From positions 2,031,001-2,095,000 of the forward strand of contig NC_064047.1 of assembly GCF_932526225.1 (NCBI RefSeq): a DNA stretch of 64,000 bases, read 5' to 3'. A program made the position numbers and the translations under genes. The DNA comes from Nematostella vectensis (lineage: Eukaryota; Cnidaria; Anthozoa; Actiniaria; Edwardsiidae). Shown one piece after another: positions 43,741 through 53,600 of this stretch. Every line of letters starts with the position of its first letter. Within the stretch, counting starts at the first letter, position 1. The notes under the pieces are model-generated. The model saw only the letters and a list, made by a program, of their open reading frames with translations, made no database searches and was not told the DNA's origin.

Positions 43741-45153
43741 CTCTGTCAGCCGCCATTTTGAAATCCTAGCGAAGAACCAAGTTTGAAAAAACATCCATTT
43801 CCATCGGCTGGCTGATTTGGGGAAGCCAATGTACCTCTGTCAGCCGCCATTTTGAAATCCTAGCGAAGTACCAAGTTTGAAAAAACATCCATTTCCATCG
43901 GCTGGCTGATTTGGGGAAGCCAATGTACCTCTGTCAGCCGCCATTTTTAAATCCTAGCGAAGTACCAAGTTTGAAAAAAATATCCATTTCCATCGGCTGG
44001 CTGATTTGGGGAAGCCAATGTACCTCTGTCAGCCGCCATTTTGAAATCCTAGCGAAGTACCAAGTTTGAAAAAAATATCCATTTCCATCGGCTGGCTGAT
44101 TTGGGGAAGCCAATGTACCTCTGTCAGCCGCCATTTTGAAATCCTAGCGAAGTACCAAGTTTGAAAAAACATCCATTTCCATCGGCTGGCTGATTTGGGG
44201 AAGCCAATGTACCTCTGTCAGCCGCCATTTTTAAATCCTAGCGAAGTACCAAGTTTGAAAAAACATCCATTTCCATCGGCTGGCTGATTTGGGGAAGCCA
44301 ATGTACCTCTGTCAGCCGCCATTTTGAAATCCTAGCGAAGTACCAAGTTTGAAAAAAATATCCATTTCCATCGGCTGGCTGATTTGGGGAAGCCAATGTA
44401 CCTCTGTCAGCCGCCATTTTGAAATCCTAGCGAAGTACCAAGTTTGAAAAAACATCCATTTCCATCGGCTGGCTGATTTGGGGAAGCCAATGTACCTCTG
44501 TCAGCCGCCATTTTTAAATCCTAGCGAAGTACCAAGTTTGAAAAAACATCCATTTCCATCGGCTGGCTGATTTGGGGAAGCCAATGTACCTCTGTCAGCC
44601 GCCATTTTTAAATCCTAGCGAAGTACCAAGTTTGAAAAAACATCCATTTCCATCGGCTGGCTGATTTGGGGAAGCCAATGTACCTCTGTCAGCCGCCATT
44701 TTGAAATCCTAGCGAAGTACCAAGTTTGAAAAAAATATCCATTTCCATCGGCTGGCTGATTTGGGGAAGCCAATGTACCTCTGTCAGCCGCCATTTTGAA
44801 ATCCTAGCGAAGTACCAAGTTTGAAAAAACATCCATTTCCATCGGCTGGCTGATTTGGGGAAGCCAATGTACCTCTGTCAGCCGCCATTTTGAAATCCTA
44901 GCGAAGTACCAAGTTTGAAAAAACATCCATTTCCATCGGCTGGCTGATTTGGGGAAGCCAATGTACCTCTGTCAGCCGCCATTTTGAAATCCTAGCGAAG
45001 TACCAAGTTTGAAAAAACATCCATTTCCATCGGCTGGCTGATTTGGGGAAGCCAATGTACCTCTGTCAGCCGCCATTTTGAAATCCTAGCGAAGTACCAA
45101 GTTTGAAAAAACATCCATTTCCATCGGCTGGCTGATTTGGGGAGGCCAATGTA
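43741..45153. repeat. 15-copy 94/95-bp tandem array with GCCGCCATTTT in every unit
   Basis: Units begin GTACCTCTGTCAGCCGCCAT and end ggctgatttggggaagccaat. Starts are at 43831, 43925, 44020, 44115, 44209, 44303, 44398, 44492, 44586, 44680, 44775, 44869, 44963 and 45057, after a partial first unit at 43741. The extra base of the 95-bp units lies in the A run (AAAAAAATATCC against AAAAAACATCC). A second variable site is TTTTGAAATCC or TTTTTAAATCC. GCCGCCATTTT is, on the other strand, AAAATGGCGGC, the YY1 consensus. Confidence 0.96.
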
Positions 45154-47150
45154 TGTTTAGATCTTTCATTACTATAACGTCCTCAGACGCCCGTAAAATA
45201 AAGGCCCAACTCAAAAACGTCAGAGAAATGCAAACTAAACATCACCAGATCCGGATACTCATGGATTCATCGAAGGCATACACGACCTTAAGAAGTGCAT
45301 CCTTGCAATGTTATAGGATTGACTCCATTGCAAAATATTAACCTTGATTTCTGACCAATTCGTAAACAAAAGCTTAAACTCAGAAACATTTCATACCAAA
45401 AAAAGACACGAAATTCCGAACTACAAATAAAGACAAACAAAAGCATGGATCAAGTCACACATAGATACCTTTATTGCGCTTTGTCAGGTCCCATTTTACA
45501 GCCATCAGCCACAATAAACAATGCTAATTACTGCCTGCACTGCATCATGGGAGTCTTCGTAACACCTTCACAGAGAGGCGGGCAAACTCCTCCCCCATAA
45601 TCATAACAGTTTTTTATAAGTCTCTTTGCCCCAAAGCAAAACAAAACATTTCCAGGTCCAAGGAACCCAGAATAAGCCTGAAACAATTTTTGAATAAGGT
45701 TTGATAGCAAAGATGGTCCAAATTGGAGAGTATGTGGCCATTCACTAGAAAATTCCTTTCTCACTCGGTGAAACCCAAACAAGGAATTATGTCATTGAAT
45801 CAACCTCAGCGTGCAAACATCCATAAGCACAGCATTAATTATGCCCAAAAAGACTTCATGATGTCCTAAGGCACTTTCCAGATGTGAAAAAGCTGTAATT
45901 TTTAAGCAAATTACAAGTAAAACTGTTGTAAGCAACAGGCTGTAGCAGTGCCTTCGCAGGATTGAAGACACCGCAGTGCATTGCTGGAAACATCAAGGCA
46001 TACCGTCTTGGGTCAGCGGTAGCTTAACTTTACTTTCTGTTTTCAGTCTGTTTTTCTTACAGTTTTGCTTAAAAGTATCTATGAGTAAATGAGTTAATTA
46101 AATGTGAAAAATAAAGTATTTGATTTTTCCACTGTTGCCACTTCACGCACTTTAAAATACTACAATCTTTTCATATAAATTTGAATTGTCCTACATACCC
46201 GTGACGAAACCCATGCGATACAAGCTGAAAAATGTAGATTTTTAAAAATGTAGATTTTCAATCTGTAACTTTACTTGAAATCATTTACATTGGTTGACCC
46301 TCTATCGTTTCGACGATAACAGGATATATTATATAGAATAAATGCTTTATATAAAAATGTGAATATACTATAATTTTTTGGGGCCTCAATATCACTATTT
46401 ATTGAGAAAAGAAACTAGCACGCTTGCTTGTGAAAGTGAACCTATATACATTTGATGAAATTAGTTCAGTTTCGAGGAACCACAAGGTCTAAGTTTCATT
46501 TATTTCTTGCTGATATTTTGATATGCACAGAGTAAACATCACAAAACATGATTACAGCAATGTAAAAGGGTACAGCGTGATTACTTAAATCGTGATCGTG
46601 ATAATGAAAAGTGATCAAACTTTTGTTCCGTTTTATCCAATCTGTGTGTATGTACGTCTATATATGTACATGAACAAAATAGGGCGTGATGCAACTCTTT
46701 TCAGCTCGATGTTTTCCAAGCGCGCCCCATAACTTAAGTTGTAGTCCAGACTCTTTAAATATCAAGGAAAGATGAAATGTATAAATGTAAAAAAAAAATA
46801 TGAAATACATTTGTGTTGCGTTACTTAATAACTATACCCGCCACTTCATTTGGGATGTGTTTTTTGCTATTTTTACGTGCATCAGATTCAATGATTTCTC
46901 AGTTGATTATATATGCCCTTTTTACTCAAATTGCCAAGTTTGACTTTCCGCGAGACTTACCTTGCAGGCCATGTTTACGTGTCAGTACGTGTCCCACAAT
47001 GCCAATCTCTTAGCGCCTTTTCCAGTTTAAATGCCCCCAGGCCTTCATTAGTATTACTCGCGAAACTGTCTTATATATTGACTCATATCGCCCTTTGAAT
47101 TAGTGTTTTTGTTTCTATTGTGGGATCTTTGCAGCTTGGACATTTTTATT
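45154..47150. other. Intergenic, no gene recognised
   Basis: AT-rich, with a minus-strand stretch at 45465-45785 that keeps an open frame and is followed by AATAAA. It lacks an ATG and I recognise no family. The rest shows no conserved exon. Confidence 0.4.
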
Positions 47151-47480
47151 AAGATATTCTCGAACGATATTCTCGATATGACGATACTCTTGATATGACG
47201 ATACCCAAAAACAACGATATTCTCGAACGGGATCCTGTTGTCTTTAGAAGAAACATCGTGTGATCCCTCCAATGATATTTGATATAACGACACTCGATAT
47301 AGCGATACTCGATATAACGATACTAGACATAACAATGCTCGATGTAACGATACTCGATATAACGATACTCGACATGACGATGCTCGATATGACGATATTG
47401 GATATATAACTAGACTCAATATAACGACACTCGATATAACGGTACCCGATTTAACGATACTCGATGTAACGATATCCTTG
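47150..47480. repeat. ~15-bp minisatellite, GATACTCGATATAAC
   Basis: About 20 units of GATACTCGATATAAC with variants (gacactcgat, gatgctcgac, atgacgat). The unit is partly self-complementary (ATCG/CGAT words). Intergenic, upstream of the small membrane protein gene. Confidence 0.85.
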
Positions 47481-47902
47481 GCCTCGGCCAGTATTTTCAA
47501 GACCTCGGTCATCGTATTTCACGATACTGACTCCCAGCTGCTAATGATATATATGTATCTTCCCGATTATTGAACCATAGAGATCTTCATAACGGACACT
47601 TTACTTTAATCCATTTCTTATATTAGTTTTCAAAATTGCATTTTTAACAGGTCCCTAGCGACGACCACAGCGCTTTCGATATCACTTCCTAGAACGGGAA
47701 AAAAACAAAAACGACTTTGTGACGAATGCTTATTTTCGCGTTCTTTTTGGTTACGGGAAGTGGTGCTTTGGTAAATTCCTCCGCCGCACACGTTTCTCTT
47801 TGAAATAGAACCGTGTTGGGGCTGGGACTAGTGTTTAGTTTAGTGACGTCACAAAGTCTAATTAAATTTTCTTCAAACCGCAAACGGACTCAGCAATCCG
47901 CC

Positions 47903-48593
47903 ATGTTCGGGTTTATCCGTCAGCACCCCGTCATCACGGGTCTGGCGGTCGCAGGCATTTCGGCGGCTGCCGCGTACTATTTTCGCAAATCATTAGTCAA
48001 CACATTTTATGGGGAGGAGGTGAGTTTGGTGGAGAAAGATCTGCTTAAGATTCGAATGCGCGTCGGGTTTGAACTCGCTACCTGAGCGCGCTAGTGCTTT
48101 GACCTGCTCCCATTATCTCTATGATTAACACGCCCGTTGATGGTATTTCTTTGAGAAAAAGTATCTAAAAGATGAACGCAACTGGAATAACAAAGTTTGA
48201 GGCCTTTGAAAAGGCAAAGAAAAAAATCTTAGCCGTCAAAGTTATCAATTCACATTTTGAGACACTTTCTATTTCTAAAGAACTTTCTAATTGAAAACTT
48301 GTGTGATTTTGATTGTCGAGAAGAACAATCGCCTAACATCACCACATTTATCTCACATTTTTGTCTATTTCAAGGAGAGTGGTGAGGATAAGAGCACAGA
48401 AGGTGATGAGGAGGGCGGTGAAGCAAGCAAGACAACCCCGGACACGCCCGTCTCTGCGTCTGGACCCCCGATGGAGGCACCTCCCGTGGTCCCCGTAGAG
48501 GCAGCAGCATCACCACGCCCAAGAAGGAGCGGACCCCAACAGGACAACTTTGGCGGCTTCCGCAAAGGGTTCCTCGACGGCAAGAGATTCTAA
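47903..48593 (+). CDS. Small single-pass membrane protein, unknown family
   Basis: Two coding exons, 47903-48019 and 48375-48593 (stop TAA), with GAG|gtgagt donor and ttcaag acceptor, phase 0; 111 aa. The chosen ATG has a good context (ccgccATGt). An in-frame upstream ATG at 47813 would add 30 residues but has a poorer context. Residues 9-28 (HPVITGLAVAGISAAAAYYF) form a hydrophobic segment with small residues, followed by RKS. The remainder is acidic (EEESGEDKSTEGDEEGGE), then Pro/Ala-rich, and ends basic-aromatic (FGGFRKGFLDGKRF). A short N-terminal anchor with few flanking charges would fit a mitochondrial or ER tail-out protein; this is inference. I do not recognise a family. The intron contains a tRNA-like fragment. 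Confidence 0.6.
48046..48105 (-). repeat. Possible tRNA-derived SINE fragment
   Basis: On the minus strand, GTCAAAGCACTAGCGCGCTC followed by aggtagcgAGTTCAAACCC resembles the D-arm to T-arm part of a tRNA, including a B-box-like AGTTCAAACCC (8 of 10 specified bases). The full cloverleaf is not intact. It sits in the intron of the small membrane protein gene. Confidence 0.25.
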
Positions 48594-48609
48594 GCTGCTA
48601 CGATGCGCT

Positions 48610-48880
48610 CCAAAGACCCATAAATTTTACGAACCCGAACGGAAATGGATAACAATACACGGACATGGAATATAACATAGATGGAAATGATGATTAAAAG
48701 ACAGGAACGGAAATGGACAACGATACACGGACATGGAATATAACAAACATAGAAGAAAAGGAATGATAAATAGGCCGGACTGATAGGGATAACGATACAC
48801 TGACATGGAATATAACATAGATGAAATGGAATGAAAAATAGACCGGAACGGAAACGGATATAGAATTACGGACGCAAGCA
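48610..48880. repeat. ~60-bp tandem repeat, 3' of the membrane protein gene
   Basis: About four copies containing ACACGGACATGGAATATAAC followed by atagatggaaatg and aacggaaatgga. It probably lies in or just beyond the 3' untranslated region. Confidence 0.8.
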
Positions 48881-49468
48881 AAACAAAAATGAAAAATAAC
48901 CAAAAAAAATAATCAAAGGAGCAATCTTCAACTTCGATGTTTTGCGCAGATGTTTTCTCGATGGCATATGACTCAAAGCTATGACAGAATCAACCCTGCA
49001 AGTGCTCAACAAACCGACAAGTTTATTGATTGGAATGGAAAAGGACGATGACAAAAAATAAAAAAAGACTATTCCAAAAGAAATAAAAAAAAACTTTATT
49101 CAGGCTAGTTAGGCAGCACGTCGTCAAGGACTCTCTTCTTGCACTTTGATGAGGGGTAGGGGCGGGAAGGTGTTCCGCGCAACCGGGTGTTTACACGCGG
49201 ACCCCAAGATTCAAAGTGCGAGTAGGAATGTCATTTAATATCAATAAACCAAGTGCCTCGATCGTGAAAATAAAAACATCCACACATGTCAACTTGTATT
49301 TTGTTATTTTGTCCGGCGGAAGGGTGGTGATGCTGCAGTGGCTGATGGATGTTTAAAGTGGGGGAGGATGATTGATTCAGTGTATTCGCTAAAATCAATA
49401 TGATTACAAGGAGTGTAAGGCAAGACGACGCCTCAGGCAGCTACCCAACGACTCGAAGTTTATTTTTT

Positions 49469-49594
49469 ATGGCGGATTTAAAACCCGGTTTTGCGCCCCG
49501 AAAAAAATACTCTACCGGAGTAAGGGCGAAAACCAGCAAACGCAACACGCGTCGGGGCGGCCGGGAATCGATGAACCCAGAAACCAAGTGGTGA
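49469..49594 (+). other. Short basic open frame before the 42-bp array, unrecognised
   Basis: ATG at 49469 opens 41 codons (MADLKPGFAPRKKYSTGVRA, then KTSKRNTRRGG...) that end at the start of the array with TGG TGA. The frame is strongly basic. If a splice donor at the array border (TG|gtgaga) were used it could be a first coding exon, but I found no following exon. May be chance. Confidence 0.2.
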
Positions 49595-49913
49595 GAAGTA
49601 CAGGCGCTAAAAGAGCGACCGGGAAACCTGTGGTGAGAAGCACAGGCGCTAAAAGAGCGACCGGGAAACCTGTGGTGAGAAGCACAGGCGCTAAAAGAGC
49701 GACCGGGAAACCTGTGGTGAGAAGCACAGGCGCTAAAAGAGCGACCGGGAAACCTGTGGTGAGAAGCACAGGCGCTAAAAGAGCGACCGGGAAACCTGTG
49801 GTGAGAAGCACAGGCGCTAAAAGAGCGACCGGGAAACCTGTGGTGAGAAGCAAAGGCGCTAAAAGAGCGACCGGGAAACCTGTGGTGAGAAGCAAAGGCG
49901 CTAAAAGAGCGAC
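49589..49913. repeat. 42-bp tandem array, eight copies
   Basis: The unit is GTGGTGAGAAGCACAGGCGC followed by taaaagagcgaccgggaaacct. The first copy has gtaca and the last two gcaaa in place of gcaca. Unit ends are GC-rich relative to the surroundings. Each unit contains GTGAGAAG, a splice-donor-like string. The open frame across it begins only at GTG and is not a gene. Confidence 0.93.
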
Positions 49914-50688
49914 GCTCTGCAAGCCACCAAGGCTCAAGATCACCTTTCAAACTCAAATTGGTCTCTGGAATTTTGTTGGAGACAGCAACAACAAATATTT
50001 ATTTTAAACGACCCTCATTACAAATCTACTCTGACTAGTAGACAAAAACAAAAGTGTCTCTTGTCATGCTATAAGAGACTTCGCGGATAGGACATGCAAA
50101 TACTGATTAAATAATTATGCAAGTACTTTAACAGTCTCTTATAAGTACATAACGGCATTAAAACCGTTCCAATTTAAGAATAATAAGAATCCCAATATTG
50201 CGTCAAGTCAAACACTCTGATGTGGTTTTGCGGATCTTTTTCTTGATTTTCTGTGCGGTTTTGCGGTTTCTGTGCGGTTTTGCGGCTCTCGTGTCCCCCT
50301 TGCGCCCCCGCAATGGACTTTTTTTCTCGGCGAGAAACCACAAAGCATTAACGAAAAAAGCTCGAGTAGGATTATACACGGATAAAAAGAGGGTATCCTC
50401 TGGGCGCCAAACGTAACTAGGTAAGCGGAAATTTGTCATTTCTTTTCTTCTTAGAGCGTTTTAATGAAAAAAGACAACCGCCACACCGTTTTCGATGGCG
50501 AGCATTCGGGCCCCAAAAAATAATTATAATATAAGGCGAGCATTAGTAACAACCCCCAACTTATTCGTATAATTGAAGCATGCATCAAACTATGTCACGC
50601 AACTGTCACGAAGTTGTCGAGCAACTGTCACGCAATCATCACGCAGTTTTCGCGCAGTCTACGTGATTCCAAGTGTTAGCCAATAAGT
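49914..50688. other. Intergenic, short CACGCAA(T/C) repeats only
   Basis: Near 50595-50660 there are five imperfect copies of a TGTCACGCAACTGTCACG-like string. Otherwise it is AT-rich sequence downstream of the lectin gene's stop with nothing I recognise. Confidence 0.5.
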
Positions 50689-53600
50689 TCATGCTGGCTT
50701 TGTGCAGATGTATGGCCGCTTGAAGGAGCATTTTGTGTCAGCCCACTTGCCTATGTCCCAGTCTCTCGCTACCACACAGTTAGACCCTGGGGTGTCAGGG
50801 TAACCTGGGGCAAAGTTTTTGTAGGTGGCAGGCTCAGAATTTGGCCAGATAAATTCCTGCTCAGTATTCCTATAGTTTAGTCCTAGCCAGGCCTCTTTGC
50901 CGAATATGGTGGCATCTGGAACAAATTAATAAAGCAATGTGTGAGACAATTTTCTATCCAATAATGATAGTGATGATGATAATGATAATGATGTTGATGG
51001 ACTGATGGTGATTATCATGGTGATGATGATAATGATGATGATGATAATGACAATCATGACTATGATGGTGATGATGATGGTGATGGTTATGATGATGATT
51101 AAGGTGGTGCTGGTGATAATTGTGATGGTGGTGATGGTGATGATGGTGATGGTGTTGATGGTGGTGATGGTGGTGATGGTGATGGTGATGGTGATGGTGA
51201 TGGTGATGGTGGTGGTGATGGTGATGGTGGTGGTGATGGTGGTGGTGATGGTGATGGTGATGGTGATGGTGATGGTGATGGTGATGGTGATGGTGATGAT
51301 GGTTATGTTTCAACGTTTTGTCACTGCCATATTTCTTTCGGTCTATTCGTCTCACCTCGAATCTCAATTAGGTCCGGTCCATAATATCTCTGGTCAAACA
51401 CCATCAGATGTGCAATTCGTGCGTGAATTGGTCCATTGCTATCTAGCTTTAACCCGATGTAGTAATTTGTAAGGCCAGTTGATGGTGCCATTTCTCCGTT
51501 AAAAACGCCTGAAACGTGAGCAGCTTTCAATCCGTCCAAATAGATTCTTGAGTCTCTATTTTGGCTTTTCCAATTTACCGCTATAAAGTACCACTTCTCT
51601 GGAATGATTTTTCTGTAACGGGTAAGAGACAAAACACAATAACTTACATACTGATTTGCACATTGAACAATAGTTAACCCAAATATGGGCATTTATATCT
51701 AGGAACCGAATATGATTGGTTCCAATTTCATTTATAGCATATTTGAAAGTTAATCTAGTTTAGAGCTAACAGAAACCGCACGGAGCAGGTTATTCTCAAG
51801 ACTAGCGGGATAATGGACACAAAATTGTAAGTAGATAATATCCATGTAGGCAAACTCAAGAACTGATTATAGTACAGAACACTAGTACATTATATATCTA
51901 TCGTTATCTCATTCCAGTTGACTTACCTACTACTATTCAATTATTGTGTATTTACTGGTGGCTAAAAAAGCGATGTGAAACCCAGTAGAGCTAATGGAAT
52001 ATGAAGTGTAGTGCAAAACAGTCCAGTCCTTCAAATAAAGGTTATCCCGTCGGAAGTCAATACACATACATTAAAGCATAATTTAACATAACGGGGGGGG
52101 GGGGGGGGAATGGTGTCTGTCTCCCCACTCCCCACAATTATGTTGAAAATAGCAACATTCAGGTCATATTCCGGTCATCAAAATATAAAGCATTTTTCCT
52201 TGGCAAATTGCCCAATCCCCTCTTTGTTTGTACAACACTTCAACTTATACGGTTATAGAATTTTCCGTTGCTCATGGAAAAACGTGCCGTACGTAGGGCA
52301 TCTACTGACTATTTATAATTTTATTAATGTAAGCTTGTTGTTCTGAGGGGAGGGTCACCATTTTTGTGCTTTAGAGTGGGGGAAGGTCGAATATTTTGAA
52401 CTAGAAAATAGTAGATACATTTTTACATTATGTTAAAGAAAGATTTGTTTTATAATTCATCTATTATGTCTGTGTGCTTTCGGCTTGGGCAACTGGTTTT
52501 GCTGTCTCATGATGATCACTATACTCGTATCCTCCTATCTGCATTGTTTTAGAAGTGAAAAGAACTCCTTTAGCGGATTGGCATAGATGCAATGTGACGT
52601 TGTAATTTCATTGCTTTTGGTATTTCCTTGCCGATAGCATTAAATCGGCATTTGGTTTGTGGATGCGGTAAGGAAGGGTAGGGGTCAGGGTGGGGAGGAA
52701 GGAAGGAAGGGTGGGGGGTAGCCTACGCGTAGCCGCGGCTACAAGTAGGCTAGGTGGGGGTGGGGTGGGGAGGAAAGAAGGAAGGAAGGAAGGGTGGGGG
52801 GTGGGGGTGAGTGGAGAGGAAGGAAGGATGGATGACTAGCATGTAAAGAAATAATCATTAGGTATAACCTAACATTCATTCTCAGTACACTTTTCAAACG
52901 CCGCCTGCGCATCCAACGCGCTAAAATAAAAGAAGAAAACAATAATAATATTGGGAACTCAGCAAACCTGCTTGTGGTGATGATAAGTCCATTTGATTGG
53001 AATTCAATTTTCCCGTCAGGTGTCAATACAAAACGAAACAAGCTTAAGCTTGACGCCCAGTACGAGTACAGGAACATGCTCTCAATCTTGAAAACTTTCA
53101 CCCACATGGCGATCGTGAAGTCTGCGCTCAAGTCGTAGCGAGGGGTCGTGGCGTAATCACTTGAAATCCCAGGAAAGTGAAGCACCGTTGTCTTAGTTTC
53201 TTCGTCTTTGACGTATGCCACCTTACCAGCAAGGCTACGAATATATAAACGGAAAAAGGACAAACTGCTGTGAGAAGCACTAGTTTATCATTAGGTGATT
53301 TAGGTCCACGACGCCAAGAGGAATCCGCCTCGCGCAAAAATAGTGCTTATAGTCTTTAGAAAATTATGTTCTGTTTATCGAGCTGCCAAAAATTAGCTAA
53401 CGTTCAAAACAAATCACATTCAAGAGATCGCACAAAAAGACACCTTCTCTGCTAGCAGAGGCCTCTTTTCTCTGTATTTCGCTGGGCTGGAGTTCGCGAG
53501 GAAAAGATACCTCTGCCATGGGTCGCAAGTTCGTTTGATCAAACCGCCGTCCACGATCGTGGACGAGATCCAGAGCGCATGCTCCGTTCATTAATTACTG

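Noticed and set aside
43741-45153. CRISPR-like array
   Set aside because: The 94-bp units are repeated whole with no unique spacers, the sequence is clearly eukaryotic, and no cas genes are present.
45528-45782. Minus-strand frame with SGFLGPGNVLFCFGAKR and YDYGGGVCPPLCEG, followed by AATAAA
   Set aside because: It looks protein-like but begins at TTG, has no ATG before the final residues and no clear acceptor. I recognise no family. It could be a terminal exon; evidence is too thin to call a gene.
49588-50007. Open frame of repeated Arg-Ser-Thr-Gly-Ala-Lys-Arg units (histone-like tail)
   Set aside because: It starts with GTG inside the 42-bp array and has no ATG; the basic repeat is a translation of the array.
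50954-51367. Poly-histidine open frame (metal-binding protein)
   Set aside because: It is the antisense reading of a GGTGAT microsatellite in the last intron of the lectin gene.
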